64,000 bases of DNA from Saprospiraceae bacterium (GTDB lineage Bacteria; Bacteroidota; Bacteroidia; Chitinophagales; Saprospiraceae). The translations under genes were made by a program, and so were the position numbers. The stretch is taken from the NCBI GenBank assembly GCA_020629715.1, contig JAHDCU010000001.1, positions 434,001-498,000 of the forward strand. Direction: 5' to 3'. Positions 45,969 through 54,735 of the stretch are shown here, piece after piece (the first letter of the stretch is position 1; each line of letters opens with the position of its first letter). The notes under the pieces are model-generated. The model did not search any database and was not told the DNA's origin. It was given only the letters and a program-made list of their open reading frames with translations.

Positions 45969-47414
45969 TTAATAATGGCATTTTTGACATTCCAGTCCAC
46001 CTATATCTTCTACAGTCACTTTATCTCGCTTACCTGCTTTCATCTCCTCATGGTACTTCGCGAAAGAAGCGTAGTATTCATTGTCATTGAATTTTACTTC
46101 GGTCTTTCTGTGACAGTTTATACACCATCCCATAGATAGTGGAGAGTGCTGATGTACTACTTCCATTTCTTCGACCTTACCGTGACAAGTCTGACACTCT
46201 AGTTGACCTACAGTAACATGCTGCGCATGATTGAAGTAGACATGATCAGGAAGGTTATGTATTCTTACCCACTCGATCGGACCTTGAACTTTAGTCTTTT
46301 GCTCATTAGTCAATGACTCCACAATGTGATTCCATTGCTTATTTACTTCTTCCTCACCTTTCTCATCCAAGACATCTGTTCCTTCAGTCGCTTTGACATA
46401 TTCGTCACCGATCCATTTAGTATAGATAGCTTTAACTTCTTCTTCAGACATTTTATCATAGACTTCTTTGTCTATATATGTGTTGTTTGATGGATTATAT
46501 CCGACGGAAGCATATATTTTAGTTAATTCCTGAGTACCGTATTCTGAACCTACTTTGATAGCTCTGTGACAATTCATACAAGTATTGGCTGCAGGAATAA
46601 CAGAGTGCTTTGATCTACGGGCTCCATCGTGACAGTATTGACATTCTATTTGATGAACTCCAGCATGCGTCTCATGTGAGAACTTGATAGGCTGATCAGG
46701 AGCATAATTTTGCTGACGACCAAGAGAAACTGCGTTGTTAACTGTCGTGTAACCTCCAAGAACTACCAAACAGAATAATACTAGCGTTACTAAATTTCTG
46801 CTAGTAAGGGTTTCCCATAGAGTCTTACCTTCGTATACTTCGCCTTCTTTCTCAGCAGCAATTTTATTTAAGCTTCCTACTACTCTAAAGAGCAATACAG
46901 AGAGTAAGGCAAGAAATCCAAAAAGCACATAATATAACCAAGTGTAATCAGCTTTTTCTTCTTTTTCTCCCCCCACTACAACTGGACTACCTGCAACAGC
47001 ACCGTAAATGCCATCATACATTCCTTGAATGTATACCAATAAAGATTCAATATCATCATCAGAAAGACTTGGGTAGTCCAACATCACGGTTGGTTTCCAA
47101 GTTGACCATAATTCTAAAGCTCGTGGATGTTTATCCACATTAATCATAGTCTGAGACTGACGTATCCATCTATACAAATCCTCTCTTGGGTAATCTGCCC
47201 ACCGCTCTTCAACACCTCCAAGTGCAGGACCTGTAGCGTCAGACTTCATGTTTTTGGCATGACACTGAGCACAGTTGGCTTTGAAAAGATTTTTACCTAT
47301 GTCTGGAGAAACTTCAGCAAAAGAGAAAAAAGAAAACAGTAGAAAAGCTACTGTCAAGGTTGATTTTGTAAGGCGATGTATCGACATCATATTTTGCTCT
47401 TTATGATCACTCAT
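45969..47414 (-). CDS. actA: Alternative complex III subunit ActA, six-haem cytochrome c
   Basis: A cytochrome of about 481 residues from ATG 47414; a start at 47390, which gives the signal peptide MMSIHRLTKSTLTVAFLLFS directly, is also possible, and the farthest ATG (47465) adds a non-hydrophobic leader. Six CxxCH motifs are seen: CAQCH, CQYCH, CMNCH, CQTCH, CINCH and CQKCH. The first lies in a separate class I cytochrome c domain with a distal Met in TVMLDYPSLSDDDI; the other five form the ActA pentahaem domain. Two membrane helices (about 155-180 and 208-228 of the mature protein) separate the parts. Described ActA proteins have five haems, so the N-terminal domain is an extra electron carrier. 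Confidence 0.9.
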   Translation of the reverse strand: MSDHKEQNMMSIHRLTKSTLTVAFLLFSFFSFAEVSPDIGKNLFKANCAQCHAKNMKSDATGPALGGVEERWADYPREDLYRWIRQSQTMINVDKHPRALELWSTWKPTVMLDYPSLSDDDIESLLVYIQGMYDGIYGAVAGSPVVVGGEKEEKADYTWLYYVLFGFLALLSVLLFRVVGSLNKIAAEKEGEVYEGKTLWETLTSRNLVTLVLFCLVVLGGYTTVNNAVSLGRQQNYAPDQPIKFSHETHAGVHQIECQYCHDGARRSKHSVIPAANTCMNCHRAIKVGSEYGTQELTKIYASVGYNPSNNTYIDKEVYDKMSEEEVKAIYTKWIGDEYVKATEGTDVLDEKGEEEVNKQWNHIVESLTNEQKTKVQGPIEWVRIHNLPDHVYFNHAQHVTVGQLECQTCHGKVEEMEVVHQHSPLSMGWCINCHRKTEVKFNDNEYYASFAKYHEEMKAGKRDKVTVEDIGGLECQKCHY

Positions 47415-47462
47415 TTTAAAGTACTTATTAGAAGAAGTGGTTATACATCCTCTAATCCACCA

Positions 47463-47543
47463 CAAAAATATAATTAGGGCAGACTATTAAGCAATAATCA
47501 TATGGCTGTTTCATTTATTTAGATAGTGTCTAAATAAATGAAA
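47463..47543 (-). promoter_or_regulatory. Upstream region of actA with -7 element and 15-bp palindrome
   Basis: On the minus strand TATTTTTG (47463-47470) fits the TAnnTTTG -7 element, though no TTG at the right distance was seen (a TTG at 47492-47494 is 21 bases away). Upstream lies a perfect 15-bp inverted repeat, TTTCATTTATTTAGA (47509-47523) and its mate (47529-47543) around TAGTG. Its centre is about 70 bases before the expected transcription start. Confidence 0.55.
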
Positions 47544-47832
47544 GCTCAGAACCCTATTTTCTCCTTTTTTTGTCTTCAAAACTGTCGTTTTATTGTCCAT
47601 TTATACCCTAATAACGGTACAAGATAAAGGGTTATAAAACAAATAGAATAAAAACAACATGCGTATAACATTGATCATCAAATCAAAATATATAGACTGG
47701 CTCATTATCCTTCTTTTTCAATAAAATAAGAATGATAAGCAACTGTCATACAACCTATTAGAGTGTTGATAATTGGAACAATACCTTTCCAATGACTTAA
47801 TTTTATGTAATCATATAATTCCCATTGACAAT
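47544..47832. other. AT-rich intergenic stretch upstream of the metalloprotease
   Basis: This is the rest of the divergent gap between actA and the metalloprotease. I see no coding frame or RNA gene. It must hold the promoter of the metalloprotease, but no consensus was found. An imperfect match between CCCTAATAAC and GGGTTATAA (about 47610 and 47637) is probably chance. Confidence 0.4.
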
Positions 47833-50800
47833 ATGTATAGATTTCATTTTTACACAAAGAAGAGTCTGCTGATAAATATTATAGTACTTCTACTCGTAGG
47901 GTATACAAAAGTGCATGCTCAGTCATATAAATTGAGCAATCAATATGACTTAAAGAAAGATAATTCTATCGTATTCCAATTTTCTACATCTGAATCTTGG
48001 ACTTCTAAAAACAGGAATCTTATCAAGAATTATGTACAAAAGTCGACAGTACTGGACATTGATAAGTCATTGATAAAAAACATCAGGAAAAACAAAAGTA
48101 ATCTTATAGATTGGTCTATAGAAATTAATGGCAAAAAGACTACACTACTGTTATTTCCTTATCAAAACACTTCTGCCGATTACTTTAATACAAACTCTGA
48201 AGGAGAAAGAAACAATATTAGTTCTAAAGTAATACATTTCAGAGGTTATGTGAAAGGGGCACCAAACTCAATGGTATCGCTCAATGTATTTGAAGATGAA
48301 CTTAGAGCTATATATTCTGCGAAGGGTCAGAATACTATAATCAATAAAGTAAATGAAGAATATATTTTATATCAAGAAAAAGATCTCAAAAATAAACCCA
48401 AAGGAATATGTGCTACTCATACGGAAGATTTAAACACAAATTTTGAATTGAATGATTCACCTAATCATCAAAGTAAAAACATATCAAGTAATTGCATAGA
48501 GGTCTATATCGAAGCAGATCATCAATGTTATTTAGATAACTATTCAGATCTAAACTCTACCCATGATTGGATGGTAAGTTTATTTAATGATGTTGCGACG
48601 ATATATGCCAATGATGGTATGACAGTAAGTCTATCAAGTAGCAAGATATGGGAAACACAAGATCCTTACACCAGTAAATCTTCGCCAGGCAACATGCTCA
48701 GTAGCTTTGCTGATCAAGTTAAAAATAACTTTCAAGGTAGATTGGCTCATCTAATTACTACACGGCCAATTGATGGAGGTGTTGCCTGGGTTGATGTTTT
48801 ATGCTCAAGTTATAGTGCTTCTTCTAGTAGCGGCCCATATGCATTTAGTGGTAATCTATCCTCAAACCATACGCCTTTCCCTACTTACTCATGGAATGTA
48901 AATGTATTTGCACATGAAATGGGTCACAACATAGGATCGCCACATACCCATGATTGTGCCTGGAATGGAAACAATACTCAAATCGATGATTGCGGAAATG
49001 TAGCTGGATTTGGTGGTGGAGCTTGTTTTGATGAAAATCATCCAATCATTCCTGATGATAATGAAGGTTCAATTATGAGCTATTGCTATCTCAACTCGGG
49101 CAATGGAGTGAGTCTTGCTGATGGTTTCGGTTCACAACCTGTAGCACTTTTACATTATAAAATAGAGCATGCAAATTGTGCAACTGGATGTATGGAAAGT
49201 ACTTGTAGCGATGGGATACAAAATGGTGATGAAGATGGAATAGATTGTGGTGGAAGTATTTGCCCTGACTGTCCACCAGCTTTTAATGATAATTGTTCTC
49301 TAGCACTGGATATTAATAAAGATCTTAATTTAAATATAGGTCACCAAACGCTGGTATTTGAAAATGCAAATAATACTGCAACGGGTAGTGGCAAAAGTCC
49401 ATCTGTTCCTAACTATTCAGGATGTAATACTTTCAAGAGCTGGTGCAATTATTCTATTCAGAAGGATGTTTGGTATAGTTTTACCGCTCCCTTAAACATG
49501 GCACCACCGCATGGAGCTCCATTAGCATTTATTAAAATCTCAACTCTAGGATCAGACTTCGATACACAGATTGCCCTTTATAAAGACTGTAATAGTAGTG
49601 CCATCTCAGCTAATGACGATTTCCATGGAGCAAGTGGCAGCTATCAAAGTCTTATTACTGCAGCTGTTATACCGGGTCAAACGTATTATTTACAAGTCGA
49701 TGGCTATAATAATAGTAGTGTAGGTGATCTTCAACTTAACATAGATTATTTCCCTTTGTACGGTACTTGTGACAGTAATAGTAATGTAAATGATGCTGAA
49801 TGGGAAGCAACCGACGAGAATGGATGGACGCATTATATAGATGAGGATGAGCAATCTATAGTTCTTTCTATCAATAAAAATGGACAAAATATTGGCTGGG
49901 TTGGTATCGATGACCATACCTCTTGCAAAGTAATGGCTGCCATGGATAATTCTAATCTCGGTACTGAAGGGTGCTCTGCTCCATATGCCAGTGTACCGCA
50001 TTGGTGGGTATCACATAGGACTTGGCATATAGATCCTATGATGCAGCCTAATAGCCCTGTAGAAATTAGAAGTTACTATACGACTGAAGAATTTAACTCA
50101 CTTATATCAAATCATCCTTTTGGTTTAGATCATTTACAGTTAGATCACTTTAAGGTTATAGGTCAAGAAGATGTCACCCTAGATGGAAATGAATGCCATC
50201 AAGATATAAATTCAGAAGAGTTTATAACATTTAAAGGTACTCACGGTGAATTTACCTATGGGAATTATGGTACCGACCACTATGCCCAATATCTTGTAGA
50301 TGATCTCCTTGGAGGAGGAGGATTTGGCTTTATTAATACTCAGGTACAAACTTTACCTATAGATTTGATTTCATTCTCAGCGCGGGAAGACGGACTAGGA
50401 AATAAAATAAACTGGAAGACAGCTAATGAAATAAATAGTCAGTATCAAATTATTGAAAAGTCTTACGATGGTCTCGGATTCTGGCAAGAGGTAGGTAGGA
50501 AAGAATCCGTCAATGAGCTCAGCACCATCAATGAATATAGTCTGATTGATAAAAAACCATGGGGCAAAACCTATTATAGATTGCGATCCATTGATTTTGA
50601 TCATGCAGAGCAGTTATCTGAAATTATCTATGTTGAAAGAAAAGACGCTAGTTTTGTCAGTAACATCTACCCCAATCCAACTTTTGAAAGTTTTAACTTA
50701 GAAATTAATTCTACCATCGAGGAGGAGTTAAACTGGAAAATCTACAGTCTTAAAGGTCAATTAATGAAAGAAGACACCGTGAAAAATAAGTTTGGCAGAA

Positions 50801-50901
50801 ATATTTTCAATATTGACATCAGTGCTTTTCCCTCTGGAATATATCAGATATTAATAAAAAGAGGAAACACATCGGAGGTTATGAGAATAACGAAAGCATA
50901 A
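47833..50901 (+). CDS. Secreted reprolysin-type zinc metalloprotease with T9SS type A domain
   Basis: From ATG 47833 (an ATG at 47773 lacks a signal peptide in phase), 1022 residues. The signal is MYRFHFYTKKSLLINIIVLL, cleaved before QSYK. A propeptide-like region leads to the protease domain with HEMGHNIGSPHTHDC, the HExxHxxGxxH zinc site, and the Met-turn SIMSYC; this is the reprolysin/M12B type. A Cys-rich DGIDCGG segment and a CUB-like or PPC-like domain follow, then an Ig-like section and the C-terminal sorting domain (IYPNPTFESFNLEI to MRITKA), which directs type IX secretion. The host-side or nutrient substrate is unknown. Single gene, divergent from the respiratory region. Confidence 0.92.
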   Translation: MYRFHFYTKKSLLINIIVLLLVGYTKVHAQSYKLSNQYDLKKDNSIVFQFSTSESWTSKNRNLIKNYVQKSTVLDIDKSLIKNIRKNKSNLIDWSIEINGKKTTLLLFPYQNTSADYFNTNSEGERNNISSKVIHFRGYVKGAPNSMVSLNVFEDELRAIYSAKGQNTIINKVNEEYILYQEKDLKNKPKGICATHTEDLNTNFELNDSPNHQSKNISSNCIEVYIEADHQCYLDNYSDLNSTHDWMVSLFNDVATIYANDGMTVSLSSSKIWETQDPYTSKSSPGNMLSSFADQVKNNFQGRLAHLITTRPIDGGVAWVDVLCSSYSASSSSGPYAFSGNLSSNHTPFPTYSWNVNVFAHEMGHNIGSPHTHDCAWNGNNTQIDDCGNVAGFGGGACFDENHPIIPDDNEGSIMSYCYLNSGNGVSLADGFGSQPVALLHYKIEHANCATGCMESTCSDGIQNGDEDGIDCGGSICPDCPPAFNDNCSLALDINKDLNLNIGHQTLVFENANNTATGSGKSPSVPNYSGCNTFKSWCNYSIQKDVWYSFTAPLNMAPPHGAPLAFIKISTLGSDFDTQIALYKDCNSSAISANDDFHGASGSYQSLITAAVIPGQTYYLQVDGYNNSSVGDLQLNIDYFPLYGTCDSNSNVNDAEWEATDENGWTHYIDEDEQSIVLSINKNGQNIGWVGIDDHTSCKVMAAMDNSNLGTEGCSAPYASVPHWWVSHRTWHIDPMMQPNSPVEIRSYYTTEEFNSLISNHPFGLDHLQLDHFKVIGQEDVTLDGNECHQDINSEEFITFKGTHGEFTYGNYGTDHYAQYLVDDLLGGGGFGFINTQVQTLPIDLISFSAREDGLGNKINWKTANEINSQYQIIEKSYDGLGFWQEVGRKESVNELSTINEYSLIDKKPWGKTYYRLRSIDFDHAEQLSEIIYVERKDASFVSNIYPNPTFESFNLEINSTIEEELNWKIYSLKGQLMKEDTVKNKFGRNIFNIDISAFPSGIYQILIKRGNTSEVMRITKA

Positions 50902-50904
50902 AAA

Positions 50905-51699
50905 CTAGACAGATACTTTTGCTTTAATATGCGGATGTGGATCATATCCAATTAATTCAAAATCCTCGAAAGTAAAATCATCAATATCTCTTACATGAGG
51001 ATTGATCTTCATGGTAGGAAGGGATCTCGGCTCACGAGTCAATTGTAGCTTCGCTTGCTCTAAGTGATCTTTGTATAAATGAACATCTCCAAAATGATGA
51101 ATAAACTCTCCGTACTCTAGATCACATACCTGTGCCATCATCATAGTCAGAAGCGCATAAGAAGCGATGTTAAAAGGCACCCCTAAAAAGGTATCCGCTG
51201 ATCGTTGATACAACAAGCATGACAGCTTACCATCTGCAACATAAAACTGGAATAAACAGTGACAGGGTGTCAAAGCCATATCCTCTAGTTCTCCAACATT
51301 CCAAGCATTTACAAGTATTCGACGGCTGCTGGGATTGTTCTTGATGAGATCAATACAATATTGGATCTGATCAATGACTTTCCCCGAGGGACTTTGCCAC
51401 TTGCGCCATTGCTTACCATATACAGGACCAAGATCACCGTTATCATCGGCCCACTCATTCCAGATACGTACTCCATTTTCTTGTAAGTATTTTACATTGG
51501 TATCTCCTTTTAAAAACCAAAGTAGTTCGTGGATGATGGACTTCAGATGCAGCTTTTTGGTTGTAACCATAGGAAATCCCTCATTCAGATCGAATCGCAT
51601 TTGGTAACCGAAAGTGCTTAGTGTTCCAGTTCCAGTACGATCTGGTTTGTCATTCCCATGTTCTAGTAAGTATGTGAGTAAGTCTTGGTAGGCTTTCAT
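50905..51699 (-). CDS. thyA: Thymidylate synthase
   Basis: A 264-residue ThyA from ATG 51699, exactly the length of the Escherichia coli enzyme; an ATG at 51723 adds eight residues without homology. It methylates dUMP to dTMP with methylenetetrahydrofolate. The sequence contains [19 protein letters not shown] (about 20-38), [11 protein letters not shown] (91-101), C146 in [32 protein letters not shown] (about 162-182) and [11 protein letters not shown]. All expected substrate contacts are present. It is a single gene between the convergent protease and the upstream T9SS protein. Confidence 0.98.
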   Translation of the reverse strand: MKAYQDLLTYLLEHGNDKPDRTGTGTLSTFGYQMRFDLNEGFPMVTTKKLHLKSIIHELLWFLKGDTNVKYLQENGVRIWNEWADDNGDLGPVYGKQWRKWQSPSGKVIDQIQYCIDLIKNNPSSRRILVNAWNVGELEDMALTPCHCLFQFYVADGKLSCLLYQRSADTFLGVPFNIASYALLTMMMAQVCDLEYGEFIHHFGDVHLYKDHLEQAKLQLTREPRSLPTMKINPHVRDIDDFTFEDFELIGYDPHPHIKAKVSV

Positions 51700-51732
51700 C
51701 TGAATGATTATGATCTGCCTCAAAAATACAAA

Positions 51733-53199
51733 TCAAATCTTAACTATGTTATGGTTCGAAATATATTGTCTGTCGTATGTGACTATCAATTGATAAATGC
51801 CACTGGACACAGCACTTAAATCGTTGTGACCCGAAGATATATTCTGCACTATTCTACCCATATTATCTACCAAAAACATAGCAAGTTTAGTCTCATCAAT
51901 CTCTGGACGCAGGTCAACTTTAAGGTGTTCGTGGCAGGGGTTAGGGCCAAGTGTGATGTAATCTCTCAAGTCTACTACCAGGTCATCTATAACACTTGTG
52001 ATCATAAAATTTCCCTCACTATCCGTACGGACTATAAAGGTCGTGGCATTATTAGGCTCAAAATCATTTAGTAATATGCCCACAATGACATAACCTCGAT
52101 CTTCAGTGGTAGTCACATCAATAGGGTAGAAGAAACTTGCCCCTGTTAGAGGGAATGTTTTAATTACATTACCCTGAGCATCGCATCGCATAAGTAGAAG
52201 ATTGTCCTCTCCTTTGAAAAACACTATAACAAAGTCTCCATTGGGTAATACTCTAAATTTACTATAATTACCCACGGCACCAATATCATAATGAAAATGC
52301 TTAGACCAGACAATATTGCCCGCACTATCAATCTTCACCATCTGCGGTACGAAATGCGATAAATTGACATCTGCCGCCTCTGCCCACTCAAAAATGAGTA
52401 GACCACCATCAGGAGTACTTTCAATTTGCTTAGGGAACACCACTCTTGATTCACGTGGTATTAGCTTAGTCCACAGGGTATCGCCATCGGTGTTGAACTT
52501 AACAACAGCAGTGTTTGTATCAAATGGACTATACAATGCGTAGATAAAATCTGAAGAATCAATGCATATTGATTTTGGATGATAGTCATATATAGGATCG
52601 TTTATTGTTTTATCCCATATAGGAATGAGGTCAGGAGCAAATTTCCTGACCGTAAATTCCCGATATCCAAAACCCAAGTCATCATCAGTATTTGCTTCTA
52701 TGGTGTATATATTTTCTTTACTATCAGATGTGAGATCAGCAGCTGTTTCTAATCGTGATGCGGTATCAATCTTTATTATTGCACTATAATTATTCTGCAA
52801 ATTCACCGATGCTAAATAAAAGCCTCGGTATATGAACGAACTCACCGTGTCACTGGTAACCGCACCACAAAAATACAAAGTGCTATCCATGATCATTGAG
52901 GCACGGACAGAATAAGAAATGGTAGAATCTTCTTCGAAATAAATATAATCTCTCAGAATATCGCCTGTATCAACATTAAATCTATTAAGATAAGGCTTGT
53001 CATTATTTTCAAATACATCGGCATCTACAGCTCTACCACCTACTCCAAGTATCTGCTGCTTATAAATATGTACATCCTTAATACTTTCCCGTACTCCTAA
53101 ATCATTATAATGGCTTATATGAAAGCCTTGGCCTCTGCCTGTCAATGCTGTAAAAAGCAAAGCTGATACAAATATAACTTGGGTAAATACTCGCATCAT
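51733..53199 (-). CDS. Secreted beta-propeller-like protein with T9SS type A domain
   Basis: A 488-residue secreted protein. The signal peptide (MMRVFTQVIFVSALLFTALT, cleavage near GRGQG) is followed by repeated units such as GDTLWTKLIPRE, AGNIVWSKHFHYD and EDRGYVIVGILLND, which have the strand-turn pattern of delta-60 or beta-propeller repeats in the Bacteroidota (about 40-45 residues each). The C-terminus has the type A sorting domain (TLGPNPCHEHLKVDLRPE to ISNHNIVKI). Its start overlaps the stop of the tyrosinase gene by four bases (ATGA), so the two are translationally coupled. The function is unknown. Confidence 0.82.
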   Translation of the reverse strand: MMRVFTQVIFVSALLFTALTGRGQGFHISHYNDLGVRESIKDVHIYKQQILGVGGRAVDADVFENNDKPYLNRFNVDTGDILRDYIYFEEDSTISYSVRASMIMDSTLYFCGAVTSDTVSSFIYRGFYLASVNLQNNYSAIIKIDTASRLETAADLTSDSKENIYTIEANTDDDLGFGYREFTVRKFAPDLIPIWDKTINDPIYDYHPKSICIDSSDFIYALYSPFDTNTAVVKFNTDGDTLWTKLIPRESRVVFPKQIESTPDGGLLIFEWAEAADVNLSHFVPQMVKIDSAGNIVWSKHFHYDIGAVGNYSKFRVLPNGDFVIVFFKGEDNLLLMRCDAQGNVIKTFPLTGASFFYPIDVTTTEDRGYVIVGILLNDFEPNNATTFIVRTDSEGNFMITSVIDDLVVDLRDYITLGPNPCHEHLKVDLRPEIDETKLAMFLVDNMGRIVQNISSGHNDLSAVSSGIYQLIVTYDRQYISNHNIVKI

Positions 53200-54516
53200 C
53201 TCACATAGGTATGACTTGCTATATGTGTACCCGTCTCTACTGTAAAGACATTGACTCCATCAAACAAAGCACTCGTAGGCACTTTTATGAGCAACTCTTC
53301 ATCGCTTTGCAGAATTTTGGTATCAATATAATGAGTAGTAGCAGAGTGAAGAGATGAGTTGTAAAAGGACATAAGCCCAGCATCTCCGGTATTCTTTACA
53401 TTAAAAAAGACTGAACCTATACTGGTAGGGTCGCCTGGCCCTGGTCCTATAACAATTCCATTGCATGGATCATACTTAATAGGTGGTGTAGGTACTCTAA
53501 ACGAATTCTCTTGTGTGGCATTTGGGCAATCAATATTATCCAGCATAGCAGAATTAATGGCATGGACTCTAATTGTCTGGAGCGAACCATACGGCAAGTC
53601 ATGGATAGGAATACAACCATTTTCATCCAATGTGATGGATGTACTAATACCTTCCTCATTAATGAGCTCCAACTCAAGTACATCCATAGTCTCGCTAGCC
53701 TCTATATCAATACAATATTCACAGATACTTTGGCTCGCACTCACTTCTATGGTAGGGCACTGGCAATTGACCTGATAACAATAATAATATTGATCAAATA
53801 AGGCATGATGTAACCAAAAAATAGTCGTACCTGAAGTAGCGGCTTGGCTCGTGTATGCTCCTCCCAATAAAAAGTGAACAGGCGAATGCATACTAGAGTT
53901 TGCCAAAAAATTACCGTATTCATCTCCAGTAGGATATTCGGCACAGTCATTTTCATCAAAGAATATAGCTGATCCCCAAGTCATATCAGGCGGAGCAAGA
54001 TAAGTGGCGGTACCGCTTGATTGATTAGGGTTTCCATTTGTATTAATTCCACTTTCAAGATATTCTGGAATCATCTGGTTATAAAATTGCGGCGGCATGG
54101 CTTCTACCGGATTCCAGTAAGGTAGCGGAACAAACTGATCATGTCCTTGCTCAAGTAGCCAATCTTCTAATTTTTTGATGTATGATCGATGCCAGCTCAA
54201 AAATTGCTCGTTTTGATGATTTGCAATAGTTGCATTTTGATCACCCCATTGCGTATGCTCCCCTATAATATCATATTTGTACTCAATGTACGTAGTGAAT
54301 GGATTGAGAGGATCAGGGCCACTGTCAGACCAATTAGGATTGGGACAACTCACTAAAAACTCTAAGATAAGGCTGTTAAGTAAGATTCTATCTTCATCAT
54401 CAAACTCATCTGGGTCATTAATATTAACCCTGTAATCATAATCACAGAAGTAATCATCATTCTGCGCATTTAACACTAGAATTGAAGAAAGAAAGAAAGA
54501 AAGAAATGTGTTTCAT
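53196..54516 (-). CDS. Tyrosinase-type copper oxidase, signal peptide interrupted by a repeat
   Basis: A type-3 copper protein of about 426 readable residues. With residues numbered from the GTG at 54476, H74, H87 (ANHQNEQFLSWHR) and H96 are the CuA set, and H197 and H201 (SMHSPVHFLLGG) with H223 or H224 (FWLHHALFDQY) the CuB set. The domain resembles the common central domain of tyrosinase. The natural start seems to be ATG at 54514-54516, which gives MKHISFFLS, but the (GAAA)5 tract breaks the frame; the only in-frame start after it is GTG 54476, which leaves no signal peptide. It is coupled to the propeller-like protein downstream. The substrate, tyrosine, catechol or other, is unknown. 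Confidence 0.8.
54487..54506. repeat. Tetranucleotide repeat (GAAA)5 in the tyrosinase leader
   Basis: Five perfect GAAA copies (TTTC on the coding strand) lie within the signal-peptide codons of the tyrosinase. Removing one copy (or adding two) would join ATG 54516 in frame to ILVLNAQNDDYF, giving a normal signal peptide with cleavage at A|Q. With five copies the frame ends at TGA. Confidence 0.85.
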
Positions 54517-54735
54517 AATCAATACTCTTTTACTTATTAATTGCTAAGTATACGAAACAACAACTAATATCGGTCAAAAAACTGGAATTAATTTTATCGA
54601 AAAATTTCCAAATTATAAAATTCTACCAAATGACCAGGCTGTCTACAAAATCATAAAGTCACCTACCTAGACTTCAGTGATTCAATAAATCTAACTCTAT
54701 TGTGAGCAAAAGATAAAGTGACTTGTTAGTTTAGT

